Assembly: GCF_001898575.1 (NCBI RefSeq)
Contig: NZ_MKUD01000001.1
Span: forward strand, 490,448 to 554,447
From: Spirosoma sp. 48-14
GTDB taxonomy: Bacteria; Bacteroidota; Bacteroidia; Cytophagales; Spirosomataceae
Reading direction: 5' to 3'
Length of the DNA: 64,000 nucleotides
Part shown: positions 34,897 to 43,045 of the stretch, one piece after another
Position numbering within the stretch: position 1 is the stretch's first letter
Layout: every line of letters starts with the position of its first letter
The notes under the pieces: model-generated
What the model was told of the DNA's origin: nothing
Database searches by the model: none
Seen by the model: only the letters and a program-made list of their open reading frames with translations
Position numbers and translations under genes: made by a program

Positions 34897-35244
34897 CTAT
34901 AGTTGACCTTCCATTTTCATCGCCTTCAATCCCCAGTCCTGCATGACGTAAATCACAGGCATCAGCGACTCGCCATATTCGGTTAGTTTGTACTCGACGC
35001 GGGGCGGAATTTCAGGGTAAATCGTTCGTTCGATAATGCCGTCGTCTTCCAACTCCCGAAGTTGATTGACCAGCATTTGTTTGCTGATAGCGGGAATGGC
35101 GCGTTGCAGCTTACTGAACCGATTACAGTTTTTGCTGATACCATATATGATCAGTACTTTCCACTGGCCACCAATTCGGTTCAGACAGTGCGTAACAGGG
35201 CAGTTGTGCGGGTTAAAATCTTTGTTTTTGCGCGAATTTGCCAT
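34897..35244 (-). CDS. HxlR family transcriptional regulator
   Basis: A 115-aa winged-helix regulator of the HxlR/MarR-like type. The family signature is complete: C15-P-V-x-x-C20-L-N-R-I-G-G-Q-W-K-V-L-I-I at residues 15-33, then RFSKLQRAIPAISKQMLVNQLRELEDDGIIER (recognition helix and wing) and VEYKLTEYGESLMPVI. HxlR proteins act as dimers and often sense electrophiles or quinones through the N-terminal cysteine. It is divergent from the conserved hypothetical gene at 35335, its likely target, with a perfect ACTAGCTAGT palindrome between them. Confidence 0.93.
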   Translation of the reverse strand: MANSRKNKDFNPHNCPVTHCLNRIGGQWKVLIIYGISKNCNRFSKLQRAIPAISKQMLVNQLRELEDDGIIERTIYPEIPPRVEYKLTEYGESLMPVIYVMQDWGLKAMKMEGQL

Positions 35245-35260
35245 TAGTCTAAAAAGATGT

Positions 35261-35270
35261 ACTAGCTAGT
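35261..35270. promoter_or_regulatory. Candidate HxlR operator (ACTAGCTAGT palindrome)
   Basis: Perfect 10-bp palindrome 17 nt upstream of the hxlR-type start (minus strand) and 65 nt upstream of the divergent gene, in the only shared control region. Position and symmetry suit an autoregulated HxlR site; binding is inferred. Confidence 0.45.
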
Positions 35271-35334
35271 GTAAAACAGACTACTTGCCTCTTTTAGACG
35301 AAGGTAACAGCTTTGTGCTTCAACTACAGAAACA

Positions 35335-35907
35335 ATGACAATCGAACAAATCAAACAAGTGATAGCGGGCGGTGAATGGGTTAGTATTGCCCCCGAAGTA
35401 CGGCCAAGTCTTTCGCGAAACGACGATGGCAGTGCCAAACCTTTTTATTTATCCCGCCGATTTACATACCAGACCGACGATACCTTTACGCTGGAGATCA
35501 TCAATTTTGCCGATGCCTACGGAAAAGTGCCTTTAGCCAAATTGTTCATTAAAGGCCATGTGCAATGGCAGGGCGACCATCCGATAGCTGCCGGTGCTCA
35601 GAAGGTCGATTTCAGCGCCGATGACGCATATGACGTAACGCCATTGCATCCGGGTTTTGTGGGCATTCTGAATCAGGTTGCCAGTGCCGGTTTCGATAAA
35701 TGGGAGCTAAACAATACACAAAGCATTTTGGGTAAAGCGTTTGCACCGTTTGGCCTGGCCGAAGGGCAAATTTTTAAGGAATATGACCTGATGTATGTCC
35801 TGAATAACATGCTGTTCTGGGGAGCGAGGCACGTTGATAGGCGCGGCTTCGACACCGAAGAAAACCGGCCCACTAATTTGCAGATTCCGATGGTACGGAC
35901 ACATTGA
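35335..35907 (+). CDS. Conserved hypothetical protein, HxlR-divergent
   Basis: A 190-aa cytoplasmic protein without signal peptide or membrane segment. I do not recognise a characterised domain. It reads as a beta-rich lipocalin-like fold: repeated strands such as PFYLSRRFTYQTDDTFTLEIINF and KLFIKGHVQW, then a conserved-looking C-terminal block MLFWGARHVDRRGFDTEENR. Divergent from an HxlR regulator, the arrangement of stress- or electrophile-responsive enzymes. Its last 35 nt overlap the 3' end of the converging cupin gene. Confidence 0.7.
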   Translation: MTIEQIKQVIAGGEWVSIAPEVRPSLSRNDDGSAKPFYLSRRFTYQTDDTFTLEIINFADAYGKVPLAKLFIKGHVQWQGDHPIAAGAQKVDFSADDAYDVTPLHPGFVGILNQVASAGFDKWELNNTQSILGKAFAPFGLAEGQIFKEYDLMYVLNNMLFWGARHVDRRGFDTEENRPTNLQIPMVRTH

Positions 35908-36553
35908 TTGGGGGAGCGGGTTTGGGAAAATAAGCTGGGTTTGCATACTGATACCCCGCGATTTTGGCGATGGGCAACGCTAAAAATTTAAGCGTTTTCA
36001 CGACAAATGGCGGTGGTCCTTCTTTCAGATACGAATCGAAATCGCTGCCCCACGCAGCAAGTTGAAGCAGAAAGCGGGGGGAGGAAAAGATAGAAGGATC
36101 GTCGTGCATAAGGCCATATAGTTGCGTTAGCATCAATACAAACCCGGCTGGTGCGTCGCCTGTAGCGGTGGCCATCGAATCGGTCTCATTAAAAAATTTG
36201 TGATACGTTCCTCGTGGTACCGTAAACGACTCCCCGGCCCGAAGCCGTTTGATTTTACCATTGACCAATAGGGATAATGTCCCCTTAGAAACGGAAAATG
36301 GCTCGTCGAAGCCTGTGTGTACGTGTTCGGCAGGGCCTGCTGCGTGAGGGTTCACGTTACCCTGCACCTGAACCCGCCCATTCGCGTACCCCAGAATAAT
36401 CTCCTCGTTGCCTTGTATGGCACTGCCAAATCGGCTGTTGGGTGTAAATATCTGAGCAAAATCAGGCCGGTTGGTTGGGAGAAATTGACAGATAATCGCT
36501 ACAACCAGATAACCGGCTAAGGTATAGCCTAAAAAATATAGAGCGGTTTTCAT
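35873..36553 (-). CDS. Membrane-anchored cupin domain protein
   Basis: A 226-aa protein with one N-terminal membrane helix (MKTALYFLGYTLAGYLVVAIICQF) and a periplasmic cupin domain: EHVHTGFDEPFSVSKGTLSLLVNGKIKRLRAGESFTVPRGTYHKF contains the H-x-H, E and H metal ligands (about residues 75-120). The C-terminal third is helical. Start ATG 36553; the frame continues upstream through the AraC-dependent promoter box to 36625 and that extension is rejected. The gene sits directly downstream of a DUF6597-AraC gene, with the box TGTCGTTTTTTTAC between them, so it is the likely target of that regulator. Catalytic role unknown. Confidence 0.82.
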   Translation of the reverse strand: MKTALYFLGYTLAGYLVVAIICQFLPTNRPDFAQIFTPNSRFGSAIQGNEEIILGYANGRVQVQGNVNPHAAGPAEHVHTGFDEPFSVSKGTLSLLVNGKIKRLRAGESFTVPRGTYHKFFNETDSMATATGDAPAGFVLMLTQLYGLMHDDPSIFSSPRFLLQLAAWGSDFDSYLKEGPPPFVVKTLKFLALPIAKIAGYQYANPAYFPKPAPPINVSVPSESAN

Positions 36554-36578
36554 TTGCTTAGTATGGTTGATTTTTGGG

Positions 36579-36624
36579 CAAACTAAACCAATAGCAGCCT
36601 GGTGCTGGCTGTAAAAAAACGACA
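36579..36624 (-). promoter_or_regulatory. AraC-associated promoter, site 1 (cupin gene)
   Basis: On the minus strand: box TGTCGTTTTTTTAC (36624-36611), exactly 24 nt, then TTAGTTTG (one mismatch to the Bacteroidota -7 TANNTTTG). The gap from box end to the ATG at 36553 is 57 nt. The box begins directly after the stop codon of the AraC gene at 36625. Same arrangement as sites 2-5. Confidence 0.7.
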
Positions 36625-37458
36625 TTACGAAAAGCGGTTGCCCCAGTCGGGCGAAGCCATGTCCTGGGCCAAAAGCATTGAAGGGGGTACTTCGGCAAAC
36701 TGCCGGAAATCGCGCATCATGTGTGAGTAGTCGAAATAACCACAGGTATAAGCCACGTCGTGCCAGTCGAGTTGGGGTTGTTGTTGTTTCAACTTAAAAG
36801 CACGGTCAAACCGGGCAATACGGGCATAAAATTTCGGACTCACGCCCATCCGTTCCTGAAATTTGCGTTCCAACTGCCTCGGACTCAAACAAGCCTGATC
36901 GGCCAACCAATCCAGCGAAAGCGGCTGATGCGTGTCTTTTAGTGCCAGAATAACCTTGTCGATGGGTAAAATTTCGGGGCGGAGCCGCGCCAGTTTTTTC
37001 AGCAGGTACGCTTCGATGCGGCCTATCATTCGGCCGTAATCGGTTTCTTCCCGCAGTTGCTCGTTGAGGTCTTTCATGCCTGTATCGGTCAGATACTCAG
37101 CATTCATTTCCTCATTTTGAAAGGAGTTAATGGGTATTTTGCCCAACAACTTATACAGAAAACCGGGCTGAAAACAGACCTGAATAATCAGATGATCGTC
37201 GCCAAACTGGATATTGATGCGCGAAGTCTGCTGGCCTACAAAAATGCTGGCTGCTGATGTACGACTTTCTGCGGTGCTATTGATTATTGCATTGACCGAA
37301 CTGCGCGGATAAAAAAAGAGCGACTGATCGGCGTCGGGCGGAATGGGCTTGATGCGCTGATTTAGAGGAACCCCGTGCATTTGTACATGAAGCAACAGAT
37401 AATGCCGCACATACGGACGCAGGGCAGGGTGAGGTGGTATGCGCGGCCGGAAAACCAT
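36625..37458 (-). CDS. AraC family regulator with DUF6597-type N-terminus, paralogue 1
   Basis: A 277-aa regulator. Residues about 1-170 form the DUF6597-type sensor (HPALRPYVRHYLLLHV, PIPPDADQSLFFYPRS, IFVGQQTSRINIQFGDDHLIIQVCFQPGFLYKLLG), replacing the cupin of classical AraC. Residues about 180-270 hold the double helix-turn-helix: SLDWLADQACLSPRQLERKF and WHDVAYTCGYFDYSHMMRDF. Very close to paralogue 3 at 47664-48506, especially in the DNA-binding half (RIARFDRAFKLKQQQPQLDW is identical), so both may read the same operator. Its downstream target is the cupin gene at 35873. Ligand unknown. Confidence 0.92.
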   Translation of the reverse strand: MVFRPRIPPHPALRPYVRHYLLLHVQMHGVPLNQRIKPIPPDADQSLFFYPRSSVNAIINSTAESRTSAASIFVGQQTSRINIQFGDDHLIIQVCFQPGFLYKLLGKIPINSFQNEEMNAEYLTDTGMKDLNEQLREETDYGRMIGRIEAYLLKKLARLRPEILPIDKVILALKDTHQPLSLDWLADQACLSPRQLERKFQERMGVSPKFYARIARFDRAFKLKQQQPQLDWHDVAYTCGYFDYSHMMRDFRQFAEVPPSMLLAQDMASPDWGNRFS

Positions 37459-37530
37459 TGTAAGACAGATAGATAGCTTGCCTAAAGATAACTAATTTCC
37501 CATCAATACTTACCTGTATGATAGTTAGCT

Positions 37531-38505
37531 TTATAGCTTTATGCCTTCTAAAAATTTGTCCTCGCTTGGATGCAGGTGCAGGCTAACTACCTTTCCGGCT
37601 GTATCGCGCTGAAACCGAATAAATGTATTGTAAAACGCCCACGAGGCAAACTCATCTTTAGCGTGCCAGAAGACCTCGGTTTTGGGCGAAAACGGTAATG
37701 TCATAAAGAGTTGAGCCCGCTCGGCGGTCAGTTCCAGGATGATCGTTTTAGCCGCAAATTCGGGGATATAGCTGGCCCATTCGTCAAATCCGTTGCCTTC
37801 GATTCGGAGCGCGTATCGGCCGACGTATTCCCGAAGCACTTTTTCGGGAACCTTGTTGGGCTGTACTGAGTCCAGTGTAATAGGAAATGAGATGGTTGGT
37901 GTTGCCGAATTGGTTACCAGCGGCCGGATAATCTGTAGCTGCTCTTCGTGCGTGAGGTAATTCAGAATACCGTCGGTTTTGTTACGTTCTTCACCTTCAA
38001 AAAAAAGCTGTGTGACCCGTTCGTGGTAGCCGCGTTTCGAGACTTTGAAGTGGATATGTCTCGCCCGACTCCCGTACAAACCGGGCAAAATGGTTTTGAA
38101 GCGGTATTCGCCCCTGGCGTTGGTAATGGCCTGTCCCCAGCCCTGAAAGTTAGGATCTTCCTGCCGTTCTGAATGATCGAATTCGTGCCGATACAGACCG
38201 TGGTGATTGGCCGACCAGATTTCGACCACTGCACCGGACAATGGTTTACAGGTTGCATCAGTTACTTTACCTTCCACTACGATGACCTTACCAGCAGCCA
38301 CCCCCGATTGCCCGGCCATGCGTGTAAGATCAATATCGTGATCGGGCTGGGTTCGGTATTTCATAGTGGGATACGGGCCCAGTTCCAGAATCGGCGTAGG
38401 CTGACAACCAGGTTCTGATTTAGGCTCTTCCGACAATGAAATACCTGCTGTTGTGCTGCCTGCAGCCAGTCCAAGCAGTGTTCGTAACCAGTTTCGGCGT
38501 TGCAT
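37531..38505 (-). CDS. Intradiol ring-cleavage dioxygenase family protein
   Basis: A 324-aa protein with a Tat-like leader (MQRRNWLRTLLGLAAG) and an intradiol dioxygenase beta-sandwich: VVEGKVTDATCKPLSGAVVEIWSANHHGLYRHEFD, then PNFQGWGQAITNARGEYRFKTILPGLYGSRARHIHFKV. The Tyr in GLYRHEFD and the Y-x(n)-R-x-R-H-I-H cluster give the usual two Tyr/two His Fe(III) ligands. A C-terminal ~100-residue domain (KVLREYVGRYALRIEG onward) looks like a DUF3471-type lipocalin. Exported catechol or protocatechuate dioxygenases of this type are common in Bacteroidota; substrate unproven. Monocistronic, between the AraC paralogue 1 and the glycine-rich gene. Confidence 0.88.
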   Translation of the reverse strand: MQRRNWLRTLLGLAAGSTTAGISLSEEPKSEPGCQPTPILELGPYPTMKYRTQPDHDIDLTRMAGQSGVAAGKVIVVEGKVTDATCKPLSGAVVEIWSANHHGLYRHEFDHSERQEDPNFQGWGQAITNARGEYRFKTILPGLYGSRARHIHFKVSKRGYHERVTQLFFEGEERNKTDGILNYLTHEEQLQIIRPLVTNSATPTISFPITLDSVQPNKVPEKVLREYVGRYALRIEGNGFDEWASYIPEFAAKTIILELTAERAQLFMTLPFSPKTEVFWHAKDEFASWAFYNTFIRFQRDTAGKVVSLHLHPSEDKFLEGIKL

Positions 38506-38623
38506 AGTCTACTTTTGGGCTATGATCGGTTTGGCTATTGGTACGTGCAGTAGTAGTCGAAGTTCAGGCTGTAGTCGAAAGGATTTTGGCCGTCGTCGTT
38601 GATTGTTCTTTTCGAAGGTGCGG

Positions 38624-39868
38624 TTACCAATAAACGATAATCATACCGGCAGCTCCATCGCCACCCGAAAGATCGCCACCACCACCTCCCCCGCCGGGGA
38701 AACTGCCCGTCTGTCCACGCCCTCCATTGACGGAGAACAGCAATGACGTTGAGTTTGTCAGTGAATACTGCGATCCATAGCCTCCCGGTTGCATACCATA
38801 TGCGGTACCTCCATCGCCACACTGTACTATAAAAATATAGTCGGTAGCACTTTTCTGTCCATACGACATTTTGGCATTAGACCCATTACCTCCCTGGCAA
38901 CCAAAGCCCAGATTAGACCCAAATGCAAACCCGCCTTGCTGGTTGGTGGAGCCACCGTAAGCGCCAATTGCCCCTGTAGCGCTATTAATTTGTGAATTCC
39001 CGCCATTAGAAGTAGGCGTGGTCCATGAACCACCATTTCCTTTGGCCCCAACTATCAGTGTCAATGCCGTTCCAGGTGTTACCTGCATGTAGCCACGACC
39101 ATATCCTCCGGCACCTCCTCCCGATGCCGACAACGTTATTCCGTTGGTTTGTGCCCAGGTGCCTCCAGCTCCCGCTCCCCAAACTTCGGCCATAATTAAG
39201 GTTACATTAGTAGGTACAATCCATGTAGTACTAGTTGTAAACACCTGGCTATTCTGAAACTGGCTAGTTCCGGTTGAATAGGTGTTTACATATTGCCAGT
39301 TACTTCCGGTATGTATAGCCATCCTTTGCTGGTCGGTGTTGAATACCAGATTACCAGCCTGTTGAGGGGGGAGCTTGTTCTGTTCTGACGTAGAGAGTTG
39401 AGGAAGTTTAACGCTATTAGCTTTTAAGGCCCAGGCTGTCCGGGCCTGGTCTTCTGCTCTGGTCAGGCCAGTCAGCGTCAGTATAAATGAAGTTGATGTG
39501 GCTAAGGAAAAAGGACTACTACCATAGCAAAGGCCGCTTCCCGTGAACACCCCCGCTGTATAACTGAACGCATTACTAGTAGCCGGTGGCAGATTGCCTG
39601 TTACGACGGTTCCTGATAGGGTTCTGGCAGTGGTAAAGATGGTTCCATCGGGAGGTTGTGTAGCTGATGGGCTGGGCAATGGCACACTGGCAATCTTGGT
39701 GAGGTTAGAAATGCCAACACTGGTGCCTGATGGACATGTAATGGTATAGGAACCCGGCGGCTCGCCCTGATAAAACGTATTAGCCGATAATGTAATAACA
39801 GGCGGAGAGGGGGTTTGTGCTAGTAAGTCACCGGTAACAAATAGCCATAACAGAAAGTAGAGTCGCAT
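38624..39868 (-). CDS. Secreted glycine-rich protein
   Basis: A 414-aa exported protein: signal peptide residues 1-18 (ending LLAQ), a serine/threonine-rich beta region (about 20-150) with SGTSVGISNLTKIASVPLPS, a linker containing LPQLSTSEQNKLPPQQAGNLVFNTDQQ (a tail-fibre-like 'GNLVFNTD' segment), then about 200 residues of glycine-rich repeats beginning TTWIVPTNVTLIMAEVWGAG. This V-P-x-x-V-T-x-I-x-x-E-x-WGAGAGG start and the end GAAGMIIVYW match the glycine-rich domain of phage tail and surface proteins. Probably a surface or secreted adhesin. A copy of the AraC box lies 128 nt upstream but without a good -7. Confidence 0.8.
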   Translation of the reverse strand: MRLYFLLWLFVTGDLLAQTPSPPVITLSANTFYQGEPPGSYTITCPSGTSVGISNLTKIASVPLPSPSATQPPDGTIFTTARTLSGTVVTGNLPPATSNAFSYTAGVFTGSGLCYGSSPFSLATSTSFILTLTGLTRAEDQARTAWALKANSVKLPQLSTSEQNKLPPQQAGNLVFNTDQQRMAIHTGSNWQYVNTYSTGTSQFQNSQVFTTSTTWIVPTNVTLIMAEVWGAGAGGTWAQTNGITLSASGGGAGGYGRGYMQVTPGTALTLIVGAKGNGGSWTTPTSNGGNSQINSATGAIGAYGGSTNQQGGFAFGSNLGFGCQGGNGSNAKMSYGQKSATDYIFIVQCGDGGTAYGMQPGGYGSQYSLTNSTSLLFSVNGGRGQTGSFPGGGGGGGDLSGGDGAAGMIIVYW

Positions 39869-40477
39869 AGTTGTGAATGGTTATAACCGCTCGGGCCAGA
39901 AAGCCACAGCGTTGCCTGAAAATGTAGGCTGGTTCAGCGCCAACTAGCGTAAACCACTTGTGTGCAATTTGCCGCTCATATCACTACGTTCACTGGTAAA
40001 AAATCGACATCTTTTGACCGTTCGCTCAAAGTTACCGGGTTGGCTATCTACCCAATTGACAACAGGTTGTATAGGTGCCAAGTCAGTTGGAAAGCCCATT
40101 GATTAGCCGCTGATTAGTTTCCGATTGGTAATTGCCGAACTCCCTTAAACATAGGTCATTAAAAAAATGGTTGCCAGACGTTCAGGACGAATAGTTGGAA
40201 ATACTGCGTGAGGAACCCTATTTTTTGAGTAAGCCTCTACACACTTATGAGTCAGATGCCATCTAATAAGAGCCCCGGACTACTTCAGGTGACTCTTTAA
40301 ATAGGCCAAAGCAAGGCTAGTCCTTAAAGCCATTGGGGATTATAGTAAGTAAAAGTACTTAGCCATTTTAAGGTAATATGCTTTATAGTGAACGATTTAG
40401 TAATAATCTTTTAGTGATCGGTTACGGTACATATACGTAGATTGTGTAAATTTTGGACTAAGAAACCATCGGTCAGT
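39869..40477. other. Long intergenic region with one isolated AraC box
   Basis: 609 bp between divergent genes. At 39996-40009 (minus strand) it holds TGTCGATTTTTTAC, a 13-of-14 match to the box found at sites 1 and 3; the -7 position 24 nt on reads CAAATTGC, a poor match. No other repeat, RNA or supportable ORF was seen; the segment near the AraC start is AT-rich and probably the promoter of 40478. Confidence 0.5.
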
Positions 40478-41320
40478 ATGCTCCACCTGATTGTGCAACC
40501 GCATGAATCGCTGAGACTCTTTGTAAAGGAGTATTTGGTGGTGCATTTCGATTTTGCCAACATGACCGAAATTCCCTCGAAAGTATTTCCACCTCGCGCC
40601 GATTCAAGCCTTATTTTTTACCCAACCCATCAGTTCAGGAAAGTGAATCCGCAGTTAGGCCGGCAAGTAGACATTCCCCGTTCGGTGGTGCAGGGGCAAT
40701 TACTGACCAATTGGTATCATCACTACGCACAGGAGTTCACCTGTGTCAAAATTGTTTTTCAGCCGGGCGGGCTGTATCATTTATTAGGCAAAATGCCCAT
40801 GACCTACCTACTCGACGAAACCATAGAAGCCGAAAGTGTTGTCGGAAAAGAGGTCAACAGTCTCTTTCAGCAATTGATGGACATAGGCGACTACATGGGC
40901 ATGATTCGGGCGCTTGAAGCCTACCTGCTTCAGAAATACCAGCGCATCAGACTGGTTATTGAGCCAATTGACAGACTAAGCCGGTTATTTACTAACCCTG
41001 GCGCTTATTATTCTCTCGACTATCTGGCTAGTCAGGCATGTTTGAGTATACGGCAGTTTGAACGAAAATTTAAGGAGCGTACTGGCGTAAGCCCCCGATT
41101 GTTTACCCGGCTGGTACGGTTCAATCAGGCGTTTGAACTGAAAGACGAACACCCCGACAAAGACTGGCTCGACATTGCTCTTAGCTGTGGTTATGCCGAT
41201 TATCAGCACATGGTCAAAGATTTCAAACAGTTTGCGGGCCTTACACCGGTAGGGCTGATGCGGGAAAATGAGCAAAGCGTTGACAAACGGCTGGGCATTC
41301 CGAAAGTTGTCGTTTTTTGA
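40478..41320 (+). CDS. AraC family regulator with DUF6597-type N-terminus, paralogue 2
   Basis: A 280-aa regulator: sensor residues about 1-165 (LIVQPHESLRLFVKEYLVVHFDF, PPRADSSLIFYP, FTCVKIVFQPGGLYHLLGKMPM), then the two helix-turn-helix units SLDYLASQACLSIRQFERKF and WLDIALSCGYADYQHMVKDF. ATG 40478 chosen; the upstream TTG extension is unlikely. The stop codon lies inside the promoter box TGTCGTTTTTTGAC at 41308-41321, so the last residues (VVVF) are encoded by the operator. Tandem with the cupin gene at 41380, the likely target. Confidence 0.92.
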   Translation: MLHLIVQPHESLRLFVKEYLVVHFDFANMTEIPSKVFPPRADSSLIFYPTHQFRKVNPQLGRQVDIPRSVVQGQLLTNWYHHYAQEFTCVKIVFQPGGLYHLLGKMPMTYLLDETIEAESVVGKEVNSLFQQLMDIGDYMGMIRALEAYLLQKYQRIRLVIEPIDRLSRLFTNPGAYYSLDYLASQACLSIRQFERKFKERTGVSPRLFTRLVRFNQAFELKDEHPDKDWLDIALSCGYADYQHMVKDFKQFAGLTPVGLMRENEQSVDKRLGIPKVVVF

Positions 41321-41353
41321 CCAATAGCCACCGTGTTAGGTCGCCTACTTTTG
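41308..41353 (+). promoter_or_regulatory. AraC-associated promoter, site 2 (cupin gene)
   Basis: Box TGTCGTTTTTTGAC at 41308-41321, then 24 nt, then a perfect -7 TACTTTTG; start codon at 41380, 58 nt after the box. The box overlaps the last four codons of the AraC gene, a fixed position that coding sequence alone would not require. Confidence 0.72.
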
Positions 41354-41379
41354 GTACATTACTTTAATCAACCAATTGT

Positions 41380-41937
41380 ATGGAACACCAAACACGTCGA
41401 AAGGCACTCAAAAGCCTGTCTGTCGCCGTTGCAGGATCATCGCTCCTTCAAACTTCTTCATTTGCTATGGAAACCAACCCGAATCCGTTTGTATTACGGC
41501 AATCCGAAACCCGTTTTGGCGAGGTCTACAACGTCATGGGTATGGACAAATTCCTGAAAATTTCGGGGAAAGACACCAACGGCCAACTGTCGCTTTTCTT
41601 TGGCTATTATGTCAAAAATGACAGCGCACCCATGCACGTTCATTACAAAGAAGACGAACAGTTTTATGTCCTGAACGGCGAAGTGTTGTTTCAGGTAGGC
41701 GACGACCGGCACACGCTCAAAACCGGCGATCTGGTCTTTCTGCCGCGCAACATTCCGCATACGTATCTGGTCTTGAGCGATACCGCCCAAATGCTTTTTA
41801 TGACCACGCCAAGCGGCAAAACCGAAGCATTTTTTAAGGCAATTTCACAGCTAAAAGGCCGCCCCTCGCCCGAACAGATGGAGCAGTTTTTTAAAGAGCA
41901 CGATTTGGGTCTGGTTGGGCCACCGCTAACAAAGTAA
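41380..41937 (+). CDS. Exported cupin domain protein (quercetinase-like)
   Basis: A 185-aa protein with a Tat-like leader (RRKALKSLSVAVAGSSLL) and a single cupin: APMHVHYKEDEQFYVLNGEVLFQVGDDRHTLKTGDLVFLPRNIPHTY supplies the H-x-H, E and H metal ligands (about residues 88-130). Quercetin-2,3-dioxygenase-like monocupins have this form; the reaction here is unknown. The C-terminal FFKEHDLGLVGPPLTK is close to the ending of the cupin at 53651-54199 (HKEHGMTVIGPPLTL), so these two are paralogues with the same regulatory box. Follows AraC paralogue 2 and probably depends on it. Confidence 0.87.
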   Translation: MEHQTRRKALKSLSVAVAGSSLLQTSSFAMETNPNPFVLRQSETRFGEVYNVMGMDKFLKISGKDTNGQLSLFFGYYVKNDSAPMHVHYKEDEQFYVLNGEVLFQVGDDRHTLKTGDLVFLPRNIPHTYLVLSDTAQMLFMTTPSGKTEAFFKAISQLKGRPSPEQMEQFFKEHDLGLVGPPLTK

Positions 41938-41965
41938 CTGCGTATAAAGTACCTCGACACTATTG

Positions 41966-42043
41966 TTCACCGCGAAGGCGCAAAGACGCAAGGATTAAAA
42001 TATTGATAGTCAATTCTTTGCGCCCTCGCGTCCTTGCGGTGAA
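41966..42043. repeat. Imperfect extragenic inverted repeat (CACCGC...GCGGTG)
   Basis: Left arm from 41966 (TTCACCGC, then GGCGCAAAGA) and right arm ending 42043 (TCTTTGCGCC, then GCGGTGAA) pair with an 8-nt bulge; an AT-rich loop separates them. It is placed between converging genes (41937 plus, 42082 minus), where it could terminate both. Confidence 0.6.
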
Positions 42044-42081
42044 TCAGTAATCATTCAGCCAGCATGTTCCTATGGGTTGAT

Positions 42082-42735
42082 TCACCCAAAACAAACCTGC
42101 CACATCCGTTCAACCAGTGGCTGCCCAGCCAGAAACAGGCCCAGCAGTGGCAGAAATAAACCCAGAAATACAGCCAGTGAAATCAGGTACGGTTTGTAAA
42201 TTTTCCGGTGAAAGCGTTCATATAGCAACAGTCCACCAATAATGAGCAGGTGCGGTACTCCTGGCGGAAATGGGATTTGTGGCAGTCGACCCAATGCCGG
42301 ACCAATAAACGGCAGAATGGTCATGACCATAAATCGGGCATGGTAGGCTGGATTGTGTCGGTACGCAATAGCCAGCGCGTAAAACGCAATAAACTGGCTC
42401 ACATCGAGAATATTGACCAGAAAAATGCCCAGGTGTTTCTGGTGCAACTGCCCAGACCGGGCTACTATTACCAGCAGAATAACCATTACGGGTACAAAGC
42501 CATAAGTGGCCTTCCCCAATAAACGGTGCAAGGCTACCTGCTTCCGAACAATCAGAATCGGCTGGATAATCAATAACGAAAGCCAGATGAGTACGGTGAC
42601 GGCATGAATATGAATGAGACCATGTATGCCCACAAACTTCGGGAACAGCCCAAAATAGGTTTTGTAAAAGGCGACAAACACAAAGAGCAGAACGGCCCCA
42701 AACAGGTAACTGACGTTTCGGTAGGCTTTTTCCAT
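42082..42735 (-). CDS. Polytopic membrane protein, function unknown
   Basis: A 217-aa inner-membrane protein with about six hydrophobic segments (YLFGAVLLFVFVAFYKTYF, LIHIHAVTVLIWLSLLIIQPILI, FVPVMVILLVIVARS, DVSQFIAFYALAIAY and two more). The HIHAVTVLIW and HRLLGKATYGF segments recall small haem- or quinone-associated membrane families in Bacteroidota, but I do not recognise a characterised family. ATG 42735 (MEKAYRNVSY) preferred to an upstream in-frame start. Expressed alone. Confidence 0.75.
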   Translation of the reverse strand: MEKAYRNVSYLFGAVLLFVFVAFYKTYFGLFPKFVGIHGLIHIHAVTVLIWLSLLIIQPILIVRKQVALHRLLGKATYGFVPVMVILLVIVARSGQLHQKHLGIFLVNILDVSQFIAFYALAIAYRHNPAYHARFMVMTILPFIGPALGRLPQIPFPPGVPHLLIIGGLLLYERFHRKIYKPYLISLAVFLGLFLPLLGLFLAGQPLVERMWQVCFG

Positions 42736-42949
42736 GATGATCGAAAAAATTAGATTCAACCGAAACTACAGACAGGCCCTACCCCATTTCCACCTTTTCA
42801 ATGCCAGCAGCCGAAACCAGCCTGCCAATGGCGGTTCTTTTTAGCGAAATGCTTCCCTCAAAAATCCGGTCGTTCAGCCGCTTCTGCCTACCATTCGCAA
42901 AGAAGCTCAAGGATTTACGTCGCTTTCTGTTGATATTCGGGGGTTTCTG

Positions 42950-43039
42950 ACAGGATTAACAGGATGTACAGGATAAACTGCCAGGTCAACGCCTGGGGTA
43001 GAATTTTTGCTCATCGTGTTAATCCTGTCAATCCTGTCG
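42950..43039. repeat. Inverted repeat of the GACAGGATTAACAGGAT type
   Basis: Left arm GACAGGATTAACAGGAT (42950-42966) pairs with TAATCCTGTCAATCCTGTC (43021-43039) over 17 nt with one mismatch; a smaller CCAGG...CCTGG hairpin sits in the loop. It lies immediately 5' of the histidine kinase start in a region (42736-43045) otherwise without a gene. The same motif is a widespread extragenic repeat in Bacteroidota. Confidence 0.65.
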
Positions 43040-43045
43040 AAAAAA

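Noticed and set aside
36554..36625. MSFFY extension of the cupin protein at 35873
   Set aside because: The extension covers the promoter box and -7 element; similar MSFFY frames appear after other AraC genes only because the box encodes them.
43007..43045. TTG start and upstream extension of the kinase gene
   Set aside because: The extension is encoded by the right arm of the GACAGGATT repeat and precedes a good signal peptide at ATG 43046.
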